A stretch of 64,000 nt of DNA from Corallochytrium limacisporum (Eukaryota > Opisthokonta), in assembly GCA_002811645.1 (NCBI GenBank), contig PDIP01000015.1, forward strand, positions 27,753 to 91,752. Reading direction: 5' to 3'. Below, in pieces: positions 11,391-22,302 of this stretch (position 1 is the first letter of the stretch; every line of letters starts with the position of its first letter). The notes beneath the pieces are model-generated. The model was not told the DNA's origin, ran no database searches, and was given only the letters and a program-made list of their open reading frames with translations. A program made the translations under genes and the position numbers.

Positions 11391-11441
11391 CAAATCGCTT
11401 TGCATAAGCATCGTGTAGTAGCAGTTTAAACAATAGAATAA

Positions 11442-14400
11442 ATGGCGGCCAGCAGCTTGCAAGCACAGCTGGACCGTCAGGCGGCCCAGGCAGGCCTGAC
11501 ACCGCAGAGCACCAGGCAGACAGATTACCCAAGTCTTCTTTTCGACCAGAAGGAAGCACGCCAGCTGGACCAAGAAACCATTCGTCAGCTTGCCCTCAAT
11601 GGCCTTGACGAAATTCGCTCGTCTGCGGCGAAATATCAGAGCAGTTATGATGGGAATCAGACGGTTGCAGATGTACTAGAGGGTTTGCTAGAAGACCAAT
11701 CGGGCGTGGTTATCGAAGCCATGACTTTGGACGAGGTATCAGATCTGGATCTGCGGATACGTAGTGTTCTACCACTTCTGGGTCGGAGTCTTCTGCAGCG
11801 GGCATCACAGAAAATTATTGAATACCTGTTGCGCCGATATTCCATCCACAAACGGCTGCAGGTGGATGTCATCCACACAGTACTGCCGTATCTACGGACC
11901 CGGGTGTTTGTCCGGCTCATGATTACCCTGCAGTTGGGACAAAAGGAGTGCCCCCACTATGCTTGGCTGGTACCACAGGTTTGCAAACCGAAGACGCCTT
12001 TGAGTATGTCTGTCTTGGCCCAACGTCTCAACAAGGACCCCACCCTGTTTGTCACTATTAGCAAGGCATGCCAGCACCTGATTCGCCAATTCGTGCCCAA
12101 GGAGATTGTTGGTGATGCACGACAGCCCTCCACAGATCTCGGGGAGATGTACGCCAGCTTTCTGACAGTGCTTGGAGCGGACTTTATCGCGGAAGTGGTA
12201 CAAGCACAGGTTACTGCGGGAGCCGGCCTGAAGGGGAAGCGCCAAGAAGCTGCGCTTTTGGTTGCGCAGACTGCAATTGAATGCCTAGAGAACGCCTCGG
12301 ACGTACAGAAAAATTCGGGGGCGCGTTCTATTGCCATCGCTGATGTCTTGCGCTCGATGGCACATACTCTCAGCATTGTATTGGCACAGAAGGTACAAAT
12401 TCCTGCCAAGGCCCTGGTTGAGCTCCTTGGCGCGTTCATGCAACATCACAGGGTGGCAACGACGGGACAGAAGGATTCGGCTGCCCGCGCGAAGGGAACA
12501 CAAATGTTGTACACACTGGTTGTTCTTACTCAGACGCAGGGTGTCCAGGCTCTTCCTGTCCCTTTGATCAGCGACCTCATTCAGACATTTGCAGACGGAT
12601 CCCTGGGAACACAGCTTCAGCAGGCATTTGAACAAAAAGGGGCGGGCGCGGATGCGTTCCTGACTGCCCTGATCAACACAGTGATTGATGAAAGTAGCCA
12701 AACTCTGCAAGGCAGCAATGGCATTGTGCTGACTCCTCACGGGCTGTCAGTCGAGCAGAACAAGCTTTTGGCGTCATCACTGCACACAACATTCGCATCC
12801 GTAGACGTACCGCAAGGCGTTTTGGATCAGCTCGTCCTGAAGGCTATTGGATCCGTAATTGTCTATGGAGAGAAGTCCCAGATTGGAAGTGCAATCTTGA
12901 GCGGTGCACATGTACGGGATCCCATGTATGTCGATGCCGTCATCGCTATGATCACAGATAAGTCACAGAGCAAGATGTCCACCAAATTGTGGACGGTAGC
13001 CAAGGAGGTGGACTCATGGCGCACGGACTTGAAGAGTGAGACTCAAATGCGGCAGAAAATCACAGAGAACTTGGATGCTTTGGTTGCATCAACAGCGAGG
13101 TTCGGAAACGAAGAAGGTGGCTTATTGCAATTATTGACAGAGTCCGAGTCCAACATCAGCACTGACATCAATGTGCACAAACTGACCGGTGCATTACATC
13201 ATCCTTCGGTTGACATGCGCAGAAACGCAGCGGAAACTCTAGTGTCCGTCCTAGAATCTTCTAAGTGTGAACTGGCAGACCGCGTCATGGAATCCTGCCT
13301 CACCTACATTCCGGACCTGTTGATGGACACCTCGGCAGATGTAAGTCGCCAGGGAATTGCCCTGTTTCAGGTGTTGAGGGGAATGAAGGGCTTTGAGGCC
13401 CACAAGACTGAACCCATCTTTACCGCGTTGCTGAGGTACCTTTGGCAAAGCAGTATGAAGACAGATGCAAGTGCTTCACAGGATGTGCAAGCAGCATTGG
13501 TGGTTCTCTACGAAGCGTACGGTCCTGCTGAACACTTGAAGGAAACCGTGGTGTTGTTCATTGCTACCTTGTGCGCACGTCCGTCTTCCATTCTGCTGCA
13601 GAAGAGGAACACATTACTGAAGTCCCTGAAGGCGATCAAAGAGGGGCCCGAATGCTTGGAAATTTTGGTTGCATCTGACCTTCGCGGCCTGGGATCCAAT
13701 TTCAGTGCCTTCCTCCTGGAATCTGGTGATGGCTTTGTAGAGAACATTCTCTCTGCGGGTTCTTCATTGGTCCAGATTGGTATACCCAGTCAGCACATTG
13801 AATCAGCTCTCGCCATGCTGAAGCTCGCGGCGGCCTCTGAACTGAACAAGACACAGGCATCGAAGCTGCTGGCCAATAGTGGAGAGGACAACCGTACGAA
13901 GGGATATGTACCCCTCTGGGATCGTTTGGTGGCACCCCGTATTGGGACAATGCACACTGCTCATGCTAATGCCACTGGACAGGAGACAACTGAAGTGTTG
14001 GGTGATTTCCTGGGTGCCCTTGTCAAGTGCAAGACGCACGCAGAGGTTTATGACGTTATGGCGAAGGAATCACGGGTAGATGGTGCTTTGGAGTGGGATC
14101 TGACGAAGGTATTCTTGGCCTCAAAGGCAGCTTTGATGCTTGTCCTAGCTGTGGATGATACACTAACTTTATGTGATTGTTTGGACAGTCTGCTTGCTTT
14201 CCAGAACAAGACGATTCTCAAGCTGTGCGCCCCTATCGTTGGTACCGATCGCATTGCAACCGGTGGAGATTTCGTGTCGGGACAGATCACGTTGTTGCGT
14301 CTCACTCTACAGCTCAATCGCAATGCGGTGGCTCGGAGCAATGCGCTCCTGTTCCTTGGAGCATCTATTCAGGGTATGGGAAGGGTAGCTATTAAACAAC

Positions 14401-17400
14401 ATGCTACCCACTTGGGTCAAGTTGGACTCTTTGTGGCCCTCAACTGCTGTGATGAGTCCAGGCGCGTACGCGAATCTGCTGTGGAGGCATTGCAAGCTCT
14501 TGCTCGCATAATCGAAGCTGGCGGTCTAGTGGCCACTGACATGAAGGCTAGCAGTAAATCCGCGAAACAAAGCGTTGTACCGGGGGCAGTCGTACCTTTA
14601 CCTGTGCTCAGCGCGCTGTTGGCAACTCTGCATGTTGCTGCTACCGACATAGCGACCGATCCAGCACACATCAGCGAGGCCTTGGCTCGTTACTTCCAGC
14701 AGCAATCCGACGATGATGTGTGTCGCGCTTTACTTAACAGCGTGGTTACGTGCGTAACGTCCCAGAAGCACACGTACGGTGTTCATCAACGCGCACTGCA
14801 ACTTGTTCACGATCTGGATCCAGTGATGCAGCAGCAAATGTTCTTGCCATTCAGCCTGCAAAACGCGAAGTTTCTTATGCGGTCTTTGCAGGGATCCATG
14901 GATAGGGCCTCGCCTGTGGTGAAAAAGTGTGCCAGTCTGTGCGCCAGAATCCTTACACGCTGTGAGGACGGGGCGGCTAGCCTGACGGGTGTGCAGAAAG
15001 GCCAACTCGTTGAAGTTTTTGACCTATTCCTACGTCTGGGCTCAAATAAGACCGACGAGGAAACTCCCCAAGCCATTGTTCTTCGATCCTTTTTGACCAG
15101 GAAAGTTGGGTCAAAAGATGTGGGTATTGATGACGACGACGATGCGATTGAAACTCCCAGTCCACTGTGGACCTCTCTTGATACGTACAAGGATCGTCTT
15201 TACGTGAGGCTATTGACCCTGGGGGGAAACATCAATGCTAATACGTCCCTGTCCATGCAGGAGGTCGCCACCCATACAGCTGCGGTGCTTGCCGTTGCAT
15301 CGCTCGGTGTACTAGAGTTTGTTGGACGCATCCTTCGCGATCACATGGATATGCTCCTTGAGGCCATCAATGTCAAAGACACCGATCATTTGTCATTGGC
15401 TGTGCGTGCTGGTAAGGGTATCTTTGAGAACCTGTCACCAGAGCAGGCCCAGTCGGACGAGACTATCACCGAGGGAACTTTCGCCAAGCGGAATTTGGAA
15501 GTCGTAAACACTATTCTGATGATCTGCGCAAAAGCAGACTTTGCTGACTTTATGGAGCTATTGCAGGGAGAGGGTGCCACTGGTGGTCTCGCACTGTTGA
15601 AGGATACTAAACGCAAAGGTGGCAGTGCTAAGAAGGCAGGTGCGGCGTCCGATGATCTCGGTTCTCTGGCCACCTCCTTGCAGAACATGATTTCCAACAT
15701 TTCATCAGCAATTCAAGGCCTGCTTGGTATGGAAGGTGTGGAAAGGAAGAAAACATCGAGAAAACAGCCTGTGACTACACCAAGTGGCTCTGTGGAGATC
15801 TCCGTCGATGCTTTGGAGTACACACAACAAAATATTATGATTGCGCTGCAAAGAGTTTGGGACCGAGTCTTGGCATGGAGGGACTCGTCGGCGACGACTC
15901 TGGACCTGGACAGTATTCCTGTGTTTAGTGCTATGCGTGCTGATGTGGCAGTGACTTGTCTGCGGATTTCTCGCAACCCCGCTACCCAGCATCAGGCTCT
16001 GAATGTGCTCAACACAATGGCGCGCCTGCAACCCCACAGGGTGGTTCATGAAGTGATGCCTATCTTCACTTTCATGTCTACGTCAACTATTCGGCATGAC
16101 GACAACTACACCTTTAAGCTGATCAAGGATACCATTTGCAGTATCATTCCTGCCATCATGTCGGGCGGGGAGTCATCTGCGGAGGAGAACACGGAGCGGG
16201 CCGTGAAGCAACTGCATTTTGACATCATCAAGGTCTTCGTCGACGCTTGGAAGCACATTCCGGCCCATCGTCGCCATGATCTGTACAGTGAGGTGGTGGC
16301 TACTATGGGTGCAGCAGACTACCTACATGTCATGATTGCCATGCTCCTGCGACGTGCGGATACCATCCAAATGCGCAAGGGACTTTCATCATCTAGTGAA
16401 GCCGAGGCGGATGGTGATGACTACAGTACGTTTGCCCACTTGCTCATGCATGACTACAACGCGGCTACCCAGCTCCAGGCTACATACAAATTGCTGCTGG
16501 TGCCTTGGATTGCGCCTTCTGTGGTGCGATTGCCTGAGGATGGCGATATGTACAGTGATGACGATGACAACGACGAGGACCGCTTAGGAGGCAACCTGCA
16601 TCCCGATGACTTGCTTCTCTCCAATATGGCTATTGGTGACGGCAAGCGCGGTACTTCCATGAAGACTATGCTGCGGAAGACTAATATTGTCCTTTTCGCT
16701 ATTCGTCGCCTTGATCGTGCCGACTTACTTGAGGGCATTGTGACCCTCGAACGAAGTGGGGGTCAAGACGCCCTTGAAGCGTTGCAAGTGGAATACCTGC
16801 GCCTTCTTGAGGCATGCCTGCTTTTGCAGGCATCTTTGCAGGGACTGACTTCGGGTGACACCACGGGAAGTCTGGCCAGCCGGATCCTCCATACCCGCGC
16901 AGACCATGCAGAGTGCCTGAAGGGATACAAGCGTCTGGGTCGTTGGGTGCTGGAACTGATGGACCGCGTCAATGGTCTCATGGCCTTCACGACAGTAGTG
17001 TCTGTTGTGGACCGCTTGGTGCGTCACAGTGACGCAGTGATTCGTCGCAAAGCTCTGTTGCTGCTTAACAGGCGTATCGAAGCATCTAAGGGGCAGCTCA
17101 CAAAAACAGAGATCGAGTCATTGCTGTCATTCTTCCCTAGTATTCTATACATTATCAGTGCTGGGCGTTTGAATGCCGAGGACGATGGAGAAAGCGAAGA
17201 CGAGGAAGATAGTGAACCGGAGACTGTCATAAACCGCCAGGTCGCGGTTCTTGTGTGCGAAAACATGGCACGCTTTCTGGCGAAGAAGTATCCCCAGGAC
17301 TTTGATCGCGGCATGGCCCTGCTCCTGGAAGACAAGGTGCTCCGCACCGGCAATCTGCAGCTGACCGCAAGTGTTTTGTGCGCCATTGGCACCGGTCTAC

Positions 17401-19010
17401 GCGAACTTGGCGGTGTTGCCATTATATACGTGAATCCGGCCCTCGATGCCGCACTGACATTTATGGACGCCAAGTTTGACTCGGTTCATTGTGCCGGTGA
17501 TAAGCACAAAGAGCAAACACAGAAGAAGGCACGATACTCTAGTGCCATTCCTGCCACAAGCAACAGCCATGATCTCACCATGCTGGCCACCGCTGCCATG
17601 ACTTGTCTGCGCAACATCATCGCCAGTGGTAGTAAGATGCTGGGGACTGCTCTGCCCCGCATTATTGCGGTGGTGACTGACAGTTGTCTCAATGCGGAGG
17701 CCGATTTACTCTCCGCCTCCAATGCCGACGAAAAGGGACTCATTCAGCGTGGCCAGGGATTGCGTGATCTCTTGGTCTCCACAGTGCCTATTCGTCAGTT
17801 GTTGCCCGCACTGAGATCCTGCGTGCAGTCAACCGTCGACGCGACTTATGTTGATATTGAATACGATAACAGCGAGCGGACACTGGATGCACACTACCTG
17901 CACCGCGATTTGGGCCTAGTGATGCGCATGCTTGCTTCCATTGTGAACACACGCCTGAAGGTGAAGGAGGTTCTCGATGCGGAGAGTGACCTGCTTGGAA
18001 TGGTATCTAGTGTCCTAGAAACGGAGATTACCATGTTGGTCGTGGCCCAGTACTATGAGTCTGCTGCACGCATTGAGCGTGCTGCCATCGATGCCCTGCT
18101 CGAGATCACCTTGAAGCAGAACAATACTTCCTTCAAGCCGTTCTTCCAAGCCTTCCTAGATTGGGGCTACAATGCCGAAGTCACGGCCAGCGAAGACGAT
18201 GAATATGAGCCCAGGATCCTTCTTGCACGCCGGCGAGTGACTCACAGGGCGCTGGAAGATCTTTCCCAGCGTCTGACCTTCCTGTTCACACAGTATTTTG
18301 CCCTGGCTTGGGACGAGCTCTGCAACGACCTCGAATTTGGGGCAGACATTGACCTTGAAGATTTGGATAGTATCGTGCCCGTGCAGAAGGGGAGAAAGCC
18401 ATCCAAGAAAGAGTCCGCTAAGGGTAAGAAACGTTCCCTGGATGATGTATTTGCAGAAGTGGAAGATGACGACGTTCAAGAACAACGTCAGGCTATGGAG
18501 CATCGCAATTCTCAGCTGATCATGCTGCGTCAACAGGTAATTGCCACGTTGCGCAGCTGTTTCGAGCACAACGGAACTGGAGCGGGCGTGAATGTGTTGT
18601 CCAAGGACCGCTTCCGCGCGGTGCTAAATCCACTGATGATGCACCTGGACCGTCAACAGTGCGATGGCTCGAATGCGGAGATGGCATTGCGCCTCGAAGA
18701 CGAAGTCGTGCCAACTGTCGTGAACTTGCTGGCGGGCTGTCACGATGATCAGCGGCGGCAGGAAGCCACTCAGGCCTACCTTATGAAATTGCGCAGTAGT
18801 AGCACTCAGACAAGGGTAGCTGCCCTGCACATCCTGCAACGCGCTTACGGTGCCATTGGCCAGGAGTACCTAAACCATCTGCCAGAAACGATTCCTTTCA
18901 TTGCGGAGATTCTTGAAGATGACGATCCCGAGGTCGAACAGGCCGCACAAGAAGCTGTGGCCACTGTCGAAGAGTACCTGGGGGAGAGCCTGAAGAAGTA
19001 CCTCCTCTAG
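11442..19010 (+). CDS. HEATR1: HEATR1/UTP10, U3 snoRNP small-subunit processome protein
   Basis: The 2522-residue product is a very long alpha-solenoid of HEAT repeats. Family members (human HEATR1, yeast Utp10) belong to the t-UTP/UTP-A module of the small-subunit processome in the nucleolus, which acts in pre-18S processing and rDNA transcription. The N-terminus matches the family closely: a Y-P-S-L-L-F-D-Q-K-E-A segment near residues 26-36, then N-G-L-D-E-I, then V-L-P-Y-L-R-T-R-V-F-V-R. The C-terminus matches too, with L-P-E-T-I-P-F-I-A-E-I-L-E-D-D followed by L-G-E-S-L-K-K-Y. Acidic disordered loops interrupt the repeats near residues 1235, 1700 and 1910. Length is slightly above the human protein. 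There is no intron in 7.6 kb. The ATG at 11442 in context A-T-A-A-A-T-G-G is the first in frame. It runs tail-to-tail into dCMP deaminase with only 93 bp between stops. Confidence 0.96.
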   Translation: MAASSLQAQLDRQAAQAGLTPQSTRQTDYPSLLFDQKEARQLDQETIRQLALNGLDEIRSSAAKYQSSYDGNQTVADVLEGLLEDQSGVVIEAMTLDEVSDLDLRIRSVLPLLGRSLLQRASQKIIEYLLRRYSIHKRLQVDVIHTVLPYLRTRVFVRLMITLQLGQKECPHYAWLVPQVCKPKTPLSMSVLAQRLNKDPTLFVTISKACQHLIRQFVPKEIVGDARQPSTDLGEMYASFLTVLGADFIAEVVQAQVTAGAGLKGKRQEAALLVAQTAIECLENASDVQKNSGARSIAIADVLRSMAHTLSIVLAQKVQIPAKALVELLGAFMQHHRVATTGQKDSAARAKGTQMLYTLVVLTQTQGVQALPVPLISDLIQTFADGSLGTQLQQAFEQKGAGADAFLTALINTVIDESSQTLQGSNGIVLTPHGLSVEQNKLLASSLHTTFASVDVPQGVLDQLVLKAIGSVIVYGEKSQIGSAILSGAHVRDPMYVDAVIAMITDKSQSKMSTKLWTVAKEVDSWRTDLKSETQMRQKITENLDALVASTARFGNEEGGLLQLLTESESNISTDINVHKLTGALHHPSVDMRRNAAETLVSVLESSKCELADRVMESCLTYIPDLLMDTSADVSRQGIALFQVLRGMKGFEAHKTEPIFTALLRYLWQSSMKTDASASQDVQAALVVLYEAYGPAEHLKETVVLFIATLCARPSSILLQKRNTLLKSLKAIKEGPECLEILVASDLRGLGSNFSAFLLESGDGFVENILSAGSSLVQIGIPSQHIESALAMLKLAAASELNKTQASKLLANSGEDNRTKGYVPLWDRLVAPRIGTMHTAHANATGQETTEVLGDFLGALVKCKTHAEVYDVMAKESRVDGALEWDLTKVFLASKAALMLVLAVDDTLTLCDCLDSLLAFQNKTILKLCAPIVGTDRIATGGDFVSGQITLLRLTLQLNRNAVARSNALLFLGASIQGMGRVAIKQHATHLGQVGLFVALNCCDESRRVRESAVEALQALARIIEAGGLVATDMKASSKSAKQSVVPGAVVPLPVLSALLATLHVAATDIATDPAHISEALARYFQQQSDDDVCRALLNSVVTCVTSQKHTYGVHQRALQLVHDLDPVMQQQMFLPFSLQNAKFLMRSLQGSMDRASPVVKKCASLCARILTRCEDGAASLTGVQKGQLVEVFDLFLRLGSNKTDEETPQAIVLRSFLTRKVGSKDVGIDDDDDAIETPSPLWTSLDTYKDRLYVRLLTLGGNINANTSLSMQEVATHTAAVLAVASLGVLEFVGRILRDHMDMLLEAINVKDTDHLSLAVRAGKGIFENLSPEQAQSDETITEGTFAKRNLEVVNTILMICAKADFADFMELLQGEGATGGLALLKDTKRKGGSAKKAGAASDDLGSLATSLQNMISNISSAIQGLLGMEGVERKKTSRKQPVTTPSGSVEISVDALEYTQQNIMIALQRVWDRVLAWRDSSATTLDLDSIPVFSAMRADVAVTCLRISRNPATQHQALNVLNTMARLQPHRVVHEVMPIFTFMSTSTIRHDDNYTFKLIKDTICSIIPAIMSGGESSAEENTERAVKQLHFDIIKVFVDAWKHIPAHRRHDLYSEVVATMGAADYLHVMIAMLLRRADTIQMRKGLSSSSEAEADGDDYSTFAHLLMHDYNAATQLQATYKLLLVPWIAPSVVRLPEDGDMYSDDDDNDEDRLGGNLHPDDLLLSNMAIGDGKRGTSMKTMLRKTNIVLFAIRRLDRADLLEGIVTLERSGGQDALEALQVEYLRLLEACLLLQASLQGLTSGDTTGSLASRILHTRADHAECLKGYKRLGRWVLELMDRVNGLMAFTTVVSVVDRLVRHSDAVIRRKALLLLNRRIEASKGQLTKTEIESLLSFFPSILYIISAGRLNAEDDGESEDEEDSEPETVINRQVAVLVCENMARFLAKKYPQDFDRGMALLLEDKVLRTGNLQLTASVLCAIGTGLRELGGVAIIYVNPALDAALTFMDAKFDSVHCAGDKHKEQTQKKARYSSAIPATSNSHDLTMLATAAMTCLRNIIASGSKMLGTALPRIIAVVTDSCLNAEADLLSASNADEKGLIQRGQGLRDLLVSTVPIRQLLPALRSCVQSTVDATYVDIEYDNSERTLDAHYLHRDLGLVMRMLASIVNTRLKVKEVLDAESDLLGMVSSVLETEITMLVVAQYYESAARIERAAIDALLEITLKQNNTSFKPFFQAFLDWGYNAEVTASEDDEYEPRILLARRRVTHRALEDLSQRLTFLFTQYFALAWDELCNDLEFGADIDLEDLDSIVPVQKGRKPSKKESAKGKKRSLDDVFAEVEDDDVQEQRQAMEHRNSQLIMLRQQVIATLRSCFEHNGTGAGVNVLSKDRFRAVLNPLMMHLDRQQCDGSNAEMALRLEDEVVPTVVNLLAGCHDDQRRQEATQAYLMKLRSSSTQTRVAALHILQRAYGAIGQEYLNHLPETIPFIAEILEDDDPEVEQAAQEAVATVEEYLGESLKKYLL

Positions 19011-19103
19011 AAATGATTGAATTGTTCTCAAACTAGATGCCACTGGATTTGAAATCATAGTAAAGAATAGAAACAGAAGTCTGTATAGATACATCAAAAC
19101 GGT

Positions 19104-19835
19104 TTACGATGAGGTCTCCGAGGCTGGATGGCCACCGGCCTTTGTGAAGTCGATGGTAATAGTCTCACGTGATGGCACGTATTGTTGGTATGAAACTCCT
19201 GCAAGGTCCATCAGGTGCCGACTGGCCCGAAAGGCTGGAACTTGATGGTACTTGTCACTGAGGTAGAATATCTTGGTGATACCAGACTGAATGATTAACT
19301 TGGCACATTCGTTGCACGGAAACATGGCCACGTACATGTGACAGCCCTTGACCTCAGCTGCATTCTTGTTTAGGATGGCGTTCATTTCCGCATGGCACAC
19401 GTACGGGTACTTGGTCTCCAAAACATTGTCGCTTGAGGACTCGCGAGCCCAAGGGAGGTTGTCATCGTCGCATCCGTTGGGCATACCATTATAGCCGATG
19501 CCGACAATTCGGTGTTCCGGTGTAACAATGCATGCTCCAACCTGTGTACTAGGATCCTTTGAACGCATAGCACTAAGGAAGGCCACTCCCATGAAGTAGT
19601 CAGCCCATGACAAGTAATCTGTACGCTTACGAACCCGACCGATTGCCTCCGCAGAAGGATGGACATTGATGTCGTCTGTGATGTCAGACTTGATACTTGC
19701 CTTAGCGGAAGGGGTAGTGACCTTCAATTTCTTTCTGGCTGCTTCCTGATGTTCCATATTTGATGTCCTCTTTTGGCTCCCAATGCGTGTCCCAGGATCT
19801 GCACTGTCGTCCACTGAAACTGCTCCCGGAGTCAT
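19104..19835 (-). CDS. DCTD: Deoxycytidylate (dCMP) deaminase
   Basis: This enzyme converts dCMP to dUMP, feeding thymidylate synthase. The catalytic domain spans about residues 75-225 of 243 and shows the zinc-dependent deaminase signature. C-H-A-E-M-N-A-I supplies the zinc His and the catalytic Glu (about residues 148 and 150). P-C-N-E-C supplies the two zinc Cys (about 174 and 177). The upstream S-T-Q-V-G-A and G-Y-N-G-M-P-N-G-C motifs are typical of dCMP deaminases and of their allosteric dCTP site. The N-terminal 70 residues are not conserved and include a basic patch R-K-K-L-K that could be nuclear-targeting. The frame extends to a TTG at 19868, but the first ATG is at 19835, which I use. 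Animal DCTD is about 178 residues, so the extension is long, as in fungal Dcd1. Confidence 0.95.
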   Translation of the reverse strand: MTPGAVSVDDSADPGTRIGSQKRTSNMEHQEAARKKLKVTTPSAKASIKSDITDDINVHPSAEAIGRVRKRTDYLSWADYFMGVAFLSAMRSKDPSTQVGACIVTPEHRIVGIGYNGMPNGCDDDNLPWARESSSDNVLETKYPYVCHAEMNAILNKNAAEVKGCHMYVAMFPCNECAKLIIQSGITKIFYLSDKYHQVPAFRASRHLMDLAGVSYQQYVPSRETITIDFTKAGGHPASETSS

Positions 19836-20363
19836 GACTCTGCTTGTACAGACAGCTGTATCTCCCAAATGTTCATTAAGGTTGTTTGACCACTGATGAT
19901 GTGCTCTTGAATCCCCTGGGTCAAGTACCCTCTCTGAGGAGGTCCAAACAGGCCCCTTTCACTCTCCCGAGCCGGCCACCCACCTCCCCTTCCACACCCC
20001 CCGGGGGGGTGTGGGGGAGCGGGGCAGCCGAAACTTTCGCGCCTGAATGCTAGTGAGACCCAGGAACGGGTTCTGAGAATGAAAGGAGGTGAGATCCATC
20101 TACCAAACTAGACTTTTAGCTCGGAGTTCTAAATTCTGTAATGTTATGGGTTTCATGGTGAGATGAATGTCTTGATGATGGAAAAGAAAATGGATTGTGA
20201 TTTGGTTGGGTTTCAAGACATGATTACTGGGGGTGAATTGTTGTCATCATGCGAGATCGATATGGTACTGTTCGGGTCGGAATGAGGGCCTTGCCCCATG
20301 CTCCCCAATGTTCAATGTTACAGTTTGGTGTTCTGTGATATTCTTTTGAAAGGTAATTGCCCA
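19836..20363. promoter_or_regulatory. Spacer upstream of dCMP deaminase with C/G palindrome
   Basis: No gene is seen. About 160 bp upstream of the deaminase ATG is an almost perfect palindrome, C-C-A-C-A then six C, then seven G and T-G-T-G-G (19992-20014), inside a pyrimidine-rich stretch. The remainder is AT-richer and ends at the 3' side of deoxyhypusine hydroxylase on the same strand. Confidence 0.45.
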
Positions 20364-21308
20364 TTATGCATCAGTGGTCACGCCTTTGCTGACACCGTTG
20401 GCGTACTGGAAGTCACCGCTCTTCTCATGCTCAGTAATGTCTAGAGCCACTAGGCAGCTCTCCTTGACCACCTGCTCACTGTCGTCGATGTATTTGCGCA
20501 GCACATCCTCAGCCTCCTTTGTGGCAACGGAGCCTAGGGCCTCTGCAGCTTCGTGGCGGACCATACCGTGCTCCTCACTGTTTTCCAAAACCTTTGAAAG
20601 GCCGCTGACACTGGCAGGGTGTTGCATCTGTCCCAAAACATACGCGACCTCATGTCTGAAAAGGGCCGAAGATGCCTTCAGCATACCCTCCACCAGAGCA
20701 TGCACATCGTCCTCCTGTCCCCGATTACGCAATTCGAACATGCTTCGGTAGCGCTCAAAGAGAGACTTACTCTCATCGCACAGTAAGTCCTTCAGTTCTG
20801 CGGTAGTCATAGTCTTCTGAGCAACTGTGGGAGGCGCGGGGTCGACGCTGGAGTAGGGATTCTGGCTCAACTTGTCATCTTCCTGTACTTTCCCTTCCTT
20901 AAGCCAGCGCAGACGATCTAATGCAATCTCCACAGTTTCACTAACCTCAACTCTGGGATCTCCCTTGAAACGCACCAGAATTTCTTCGCATCCGTCGCTA
21001 GCAATGGCACCTAGTGCTTCTGCCGCTTCGTGACGGACCATGGGGTCCTGCGTCATATCCGCTAATACAATTTCTAGACAAGGAACAGCCTCAGGATCTT
21101 GCATCTGTCCTAAACAGTACGCCAGTTCGTGCTTAAGCAAAGCGCTCTCGTCACCAAAGACGGCTGCAATGGCATCAATAGCGCCCTTTCCGCCAATGTT
21201 CTTCAGAGTGAAAAGTGCCCGAAAGCGATCATTCAGAGGAGCCTTGGCATCAGCTAGGGTCTTGCCCAGGGCAGGAATAGCAGCCTGTAGTTCATCGTTG
21301 GCAACCAT
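20364..21308 (-). CDS. DOHH: Deoxyhypusine hydroxylase
   Basis: DOHH hydroxylates deoxyhypusine on eIF5A to make hypusine, finishing the modification that eIF5A needs in translation. The 314-residue product is a HEAT-like (E-Z type) repeat protein in two halves joined by a disordered linker (about 138-168). Four His-Glu pairs that hold the di-iron centre are all present: H60-E61 (K-H-E-L-A-Y), H93-E94 (R-H-E-A-A-E), H219-E220 (R-H-E-V-A-Y) and H252-E253 (R-H-E-A-A-E). Spacing matches the human enzyme. The ATG at 21308 is the first in frame and gives the expected family length. It shares a 994 bp divergent spacer with ribosomal protein eS8, so two translation genes may be co-expressed. Confidence 0.97.
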   Translation of the reverse strand: MVANDELQAAIPALGKTLADAKAPLNDRFRALFTLKNIGGKGAIDAIAAVFGDESALLKHELAYCLGQMQDPEAVPCLEIVLADMTQDPMVRHEAAEALGAIASDGCEEILVRFKGDPRVEVSETVEIALDRLRWLKEGKVQEDDKLSQNPYSSVDPAPPTVAQKTMTTAELKDLLCDESKSLFERYRSMFELRNRGQEDDVHALVEGMLKASSALFRHEVAYVLGQMQHPASVSGLSKVLENSEEHGMVRHEAAEALGSVATKEAEDVLRKYIDDSEQVVKESCLVALDITEHEKSGDFQYANGVSKGVTTDA

Positions 21309-22302
21309 TGTATGCTTCTTATTTCAGCTCCGCTACTAAAAACTACAATAGTCCGAACAAGACTTCAACTGTATGCCTCACGCCACGATGCCTAAATGGT
21401 AGATCTGCGTTTCAAATACCGTAGTACAATTTTGAGTTTTGTGTCAATTGAATGGTTGTGAAACTTCCTACAGTCTTTCTTCTCTCTTCTATTCGCTGCT
21501 GCCACTCTCGACGCTTTCTACTGCCCATGCCAAACCAATCCGACATGACAGCTGGCATATAGGTGCCCAAAGGCGGGTTTCTCGACTCACCATCTGCGCG
21601 AGGTTCTGAAAGTACCGCACGGAACGATCCGCTCCCTCGGCAGGGGGGATTTAGCCTCACCCTCCGACACACTCTCACATGGGCTCGTTCTTGCGCTCTA
21701 AGTGAGGAGGGGGCCTAATTTCCCCTCATTCCCGGTCCCTCCAGTCCCCCCTTCCCCCGGATAAAACACACAAAATTCCAAAAACACACACAAATGCGGA
21801 ACTCAAATGGAGCGATAAAATCGGAAAAAATGGAAACAATGTGACCCATGGCGAATAGTCCTCGGTGGGCTTCTTTTTGGGGAAACCAGGTGTGTCGTTG
21901 AGTTCAGTACTTTGAGTACTAGAAAACCGCAGATGTATGGTCTAGTATTGAAAGTACAGTTACACGGGGATTTTAGTACATTTATTATGGACAGGGCAGG
22001 CCATACGGCCAATACATTAGCTGGAGCAGCGTACTCGTAGTCCACTGGCTTGTACAGACATCGCGTACCGTGGGCCTAAACGTATAGGGGTGGACTGCAA
22101 TGTATTCTGAGGCAGTCAACTTCTGCCGCATATATCTCATATAATGTAGAGAGGCACACCGTGTGGAGGATGCTACTATGTCATTGCTCAATTTCATTAT
22201 TGTATAAACAGCTACAAAGCAGATTGCTATTTGAAAGACTAATTAGTCATTGAGCCGAGGTTAAGAGATTCTTCGGGTAATAATCTTCATCCAATAGTAA
22301 TC
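21309..22302. promoter_or_regulatory. Divergent promoter region of DOHH and eS8
   Basis: No gene is seen in these 994 bp. A G-run/C-run island lies at about 21706-21762, roughly 400 bp from the DOHH start and 540 bp from eS8. The 200 bp before eS8 are AT-rich, with a TATA-like T-T-G-T-A-T-A-A-A near 22199-22207. A tRNA-like stretch at 21390-21425 was examined and rejected. Confidence 0.45.

Larger units (their letters stand above)
5066..11441. other. 6.4 kb gene-poor spacer with low-complexity tracts
   Basis: I find no protein family or structured RNA in this stretch. Its frames of 60-197 codons are compositional. It contains a G/A-rich purine tract on the plus strand (about 5580-5830), a pyrimidine block (about 6588-6627), two and a half TTAGGG units (6998-7013), AG microsatellites (7321-7374 and 8403-8494), a T run near 7718 and a C-run/G-run block (9491-9515). 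It separates the divergent starts of the HMG20-like gene (5065) and HEATR1 (11442), so both ends should carry promoters. Unannotated noncoding RNA, an intron-split gene or an eroded element cannot be excluded by eye. Confidence 0.5.

Noticed and set aside
21388-21425. tRNA-like stretch with ATGGTAGATCTG and TTTCAAATACC
   Set aside because: The distance between the A-box-like and B-box-like parts is too short and no cloverleaf forms.
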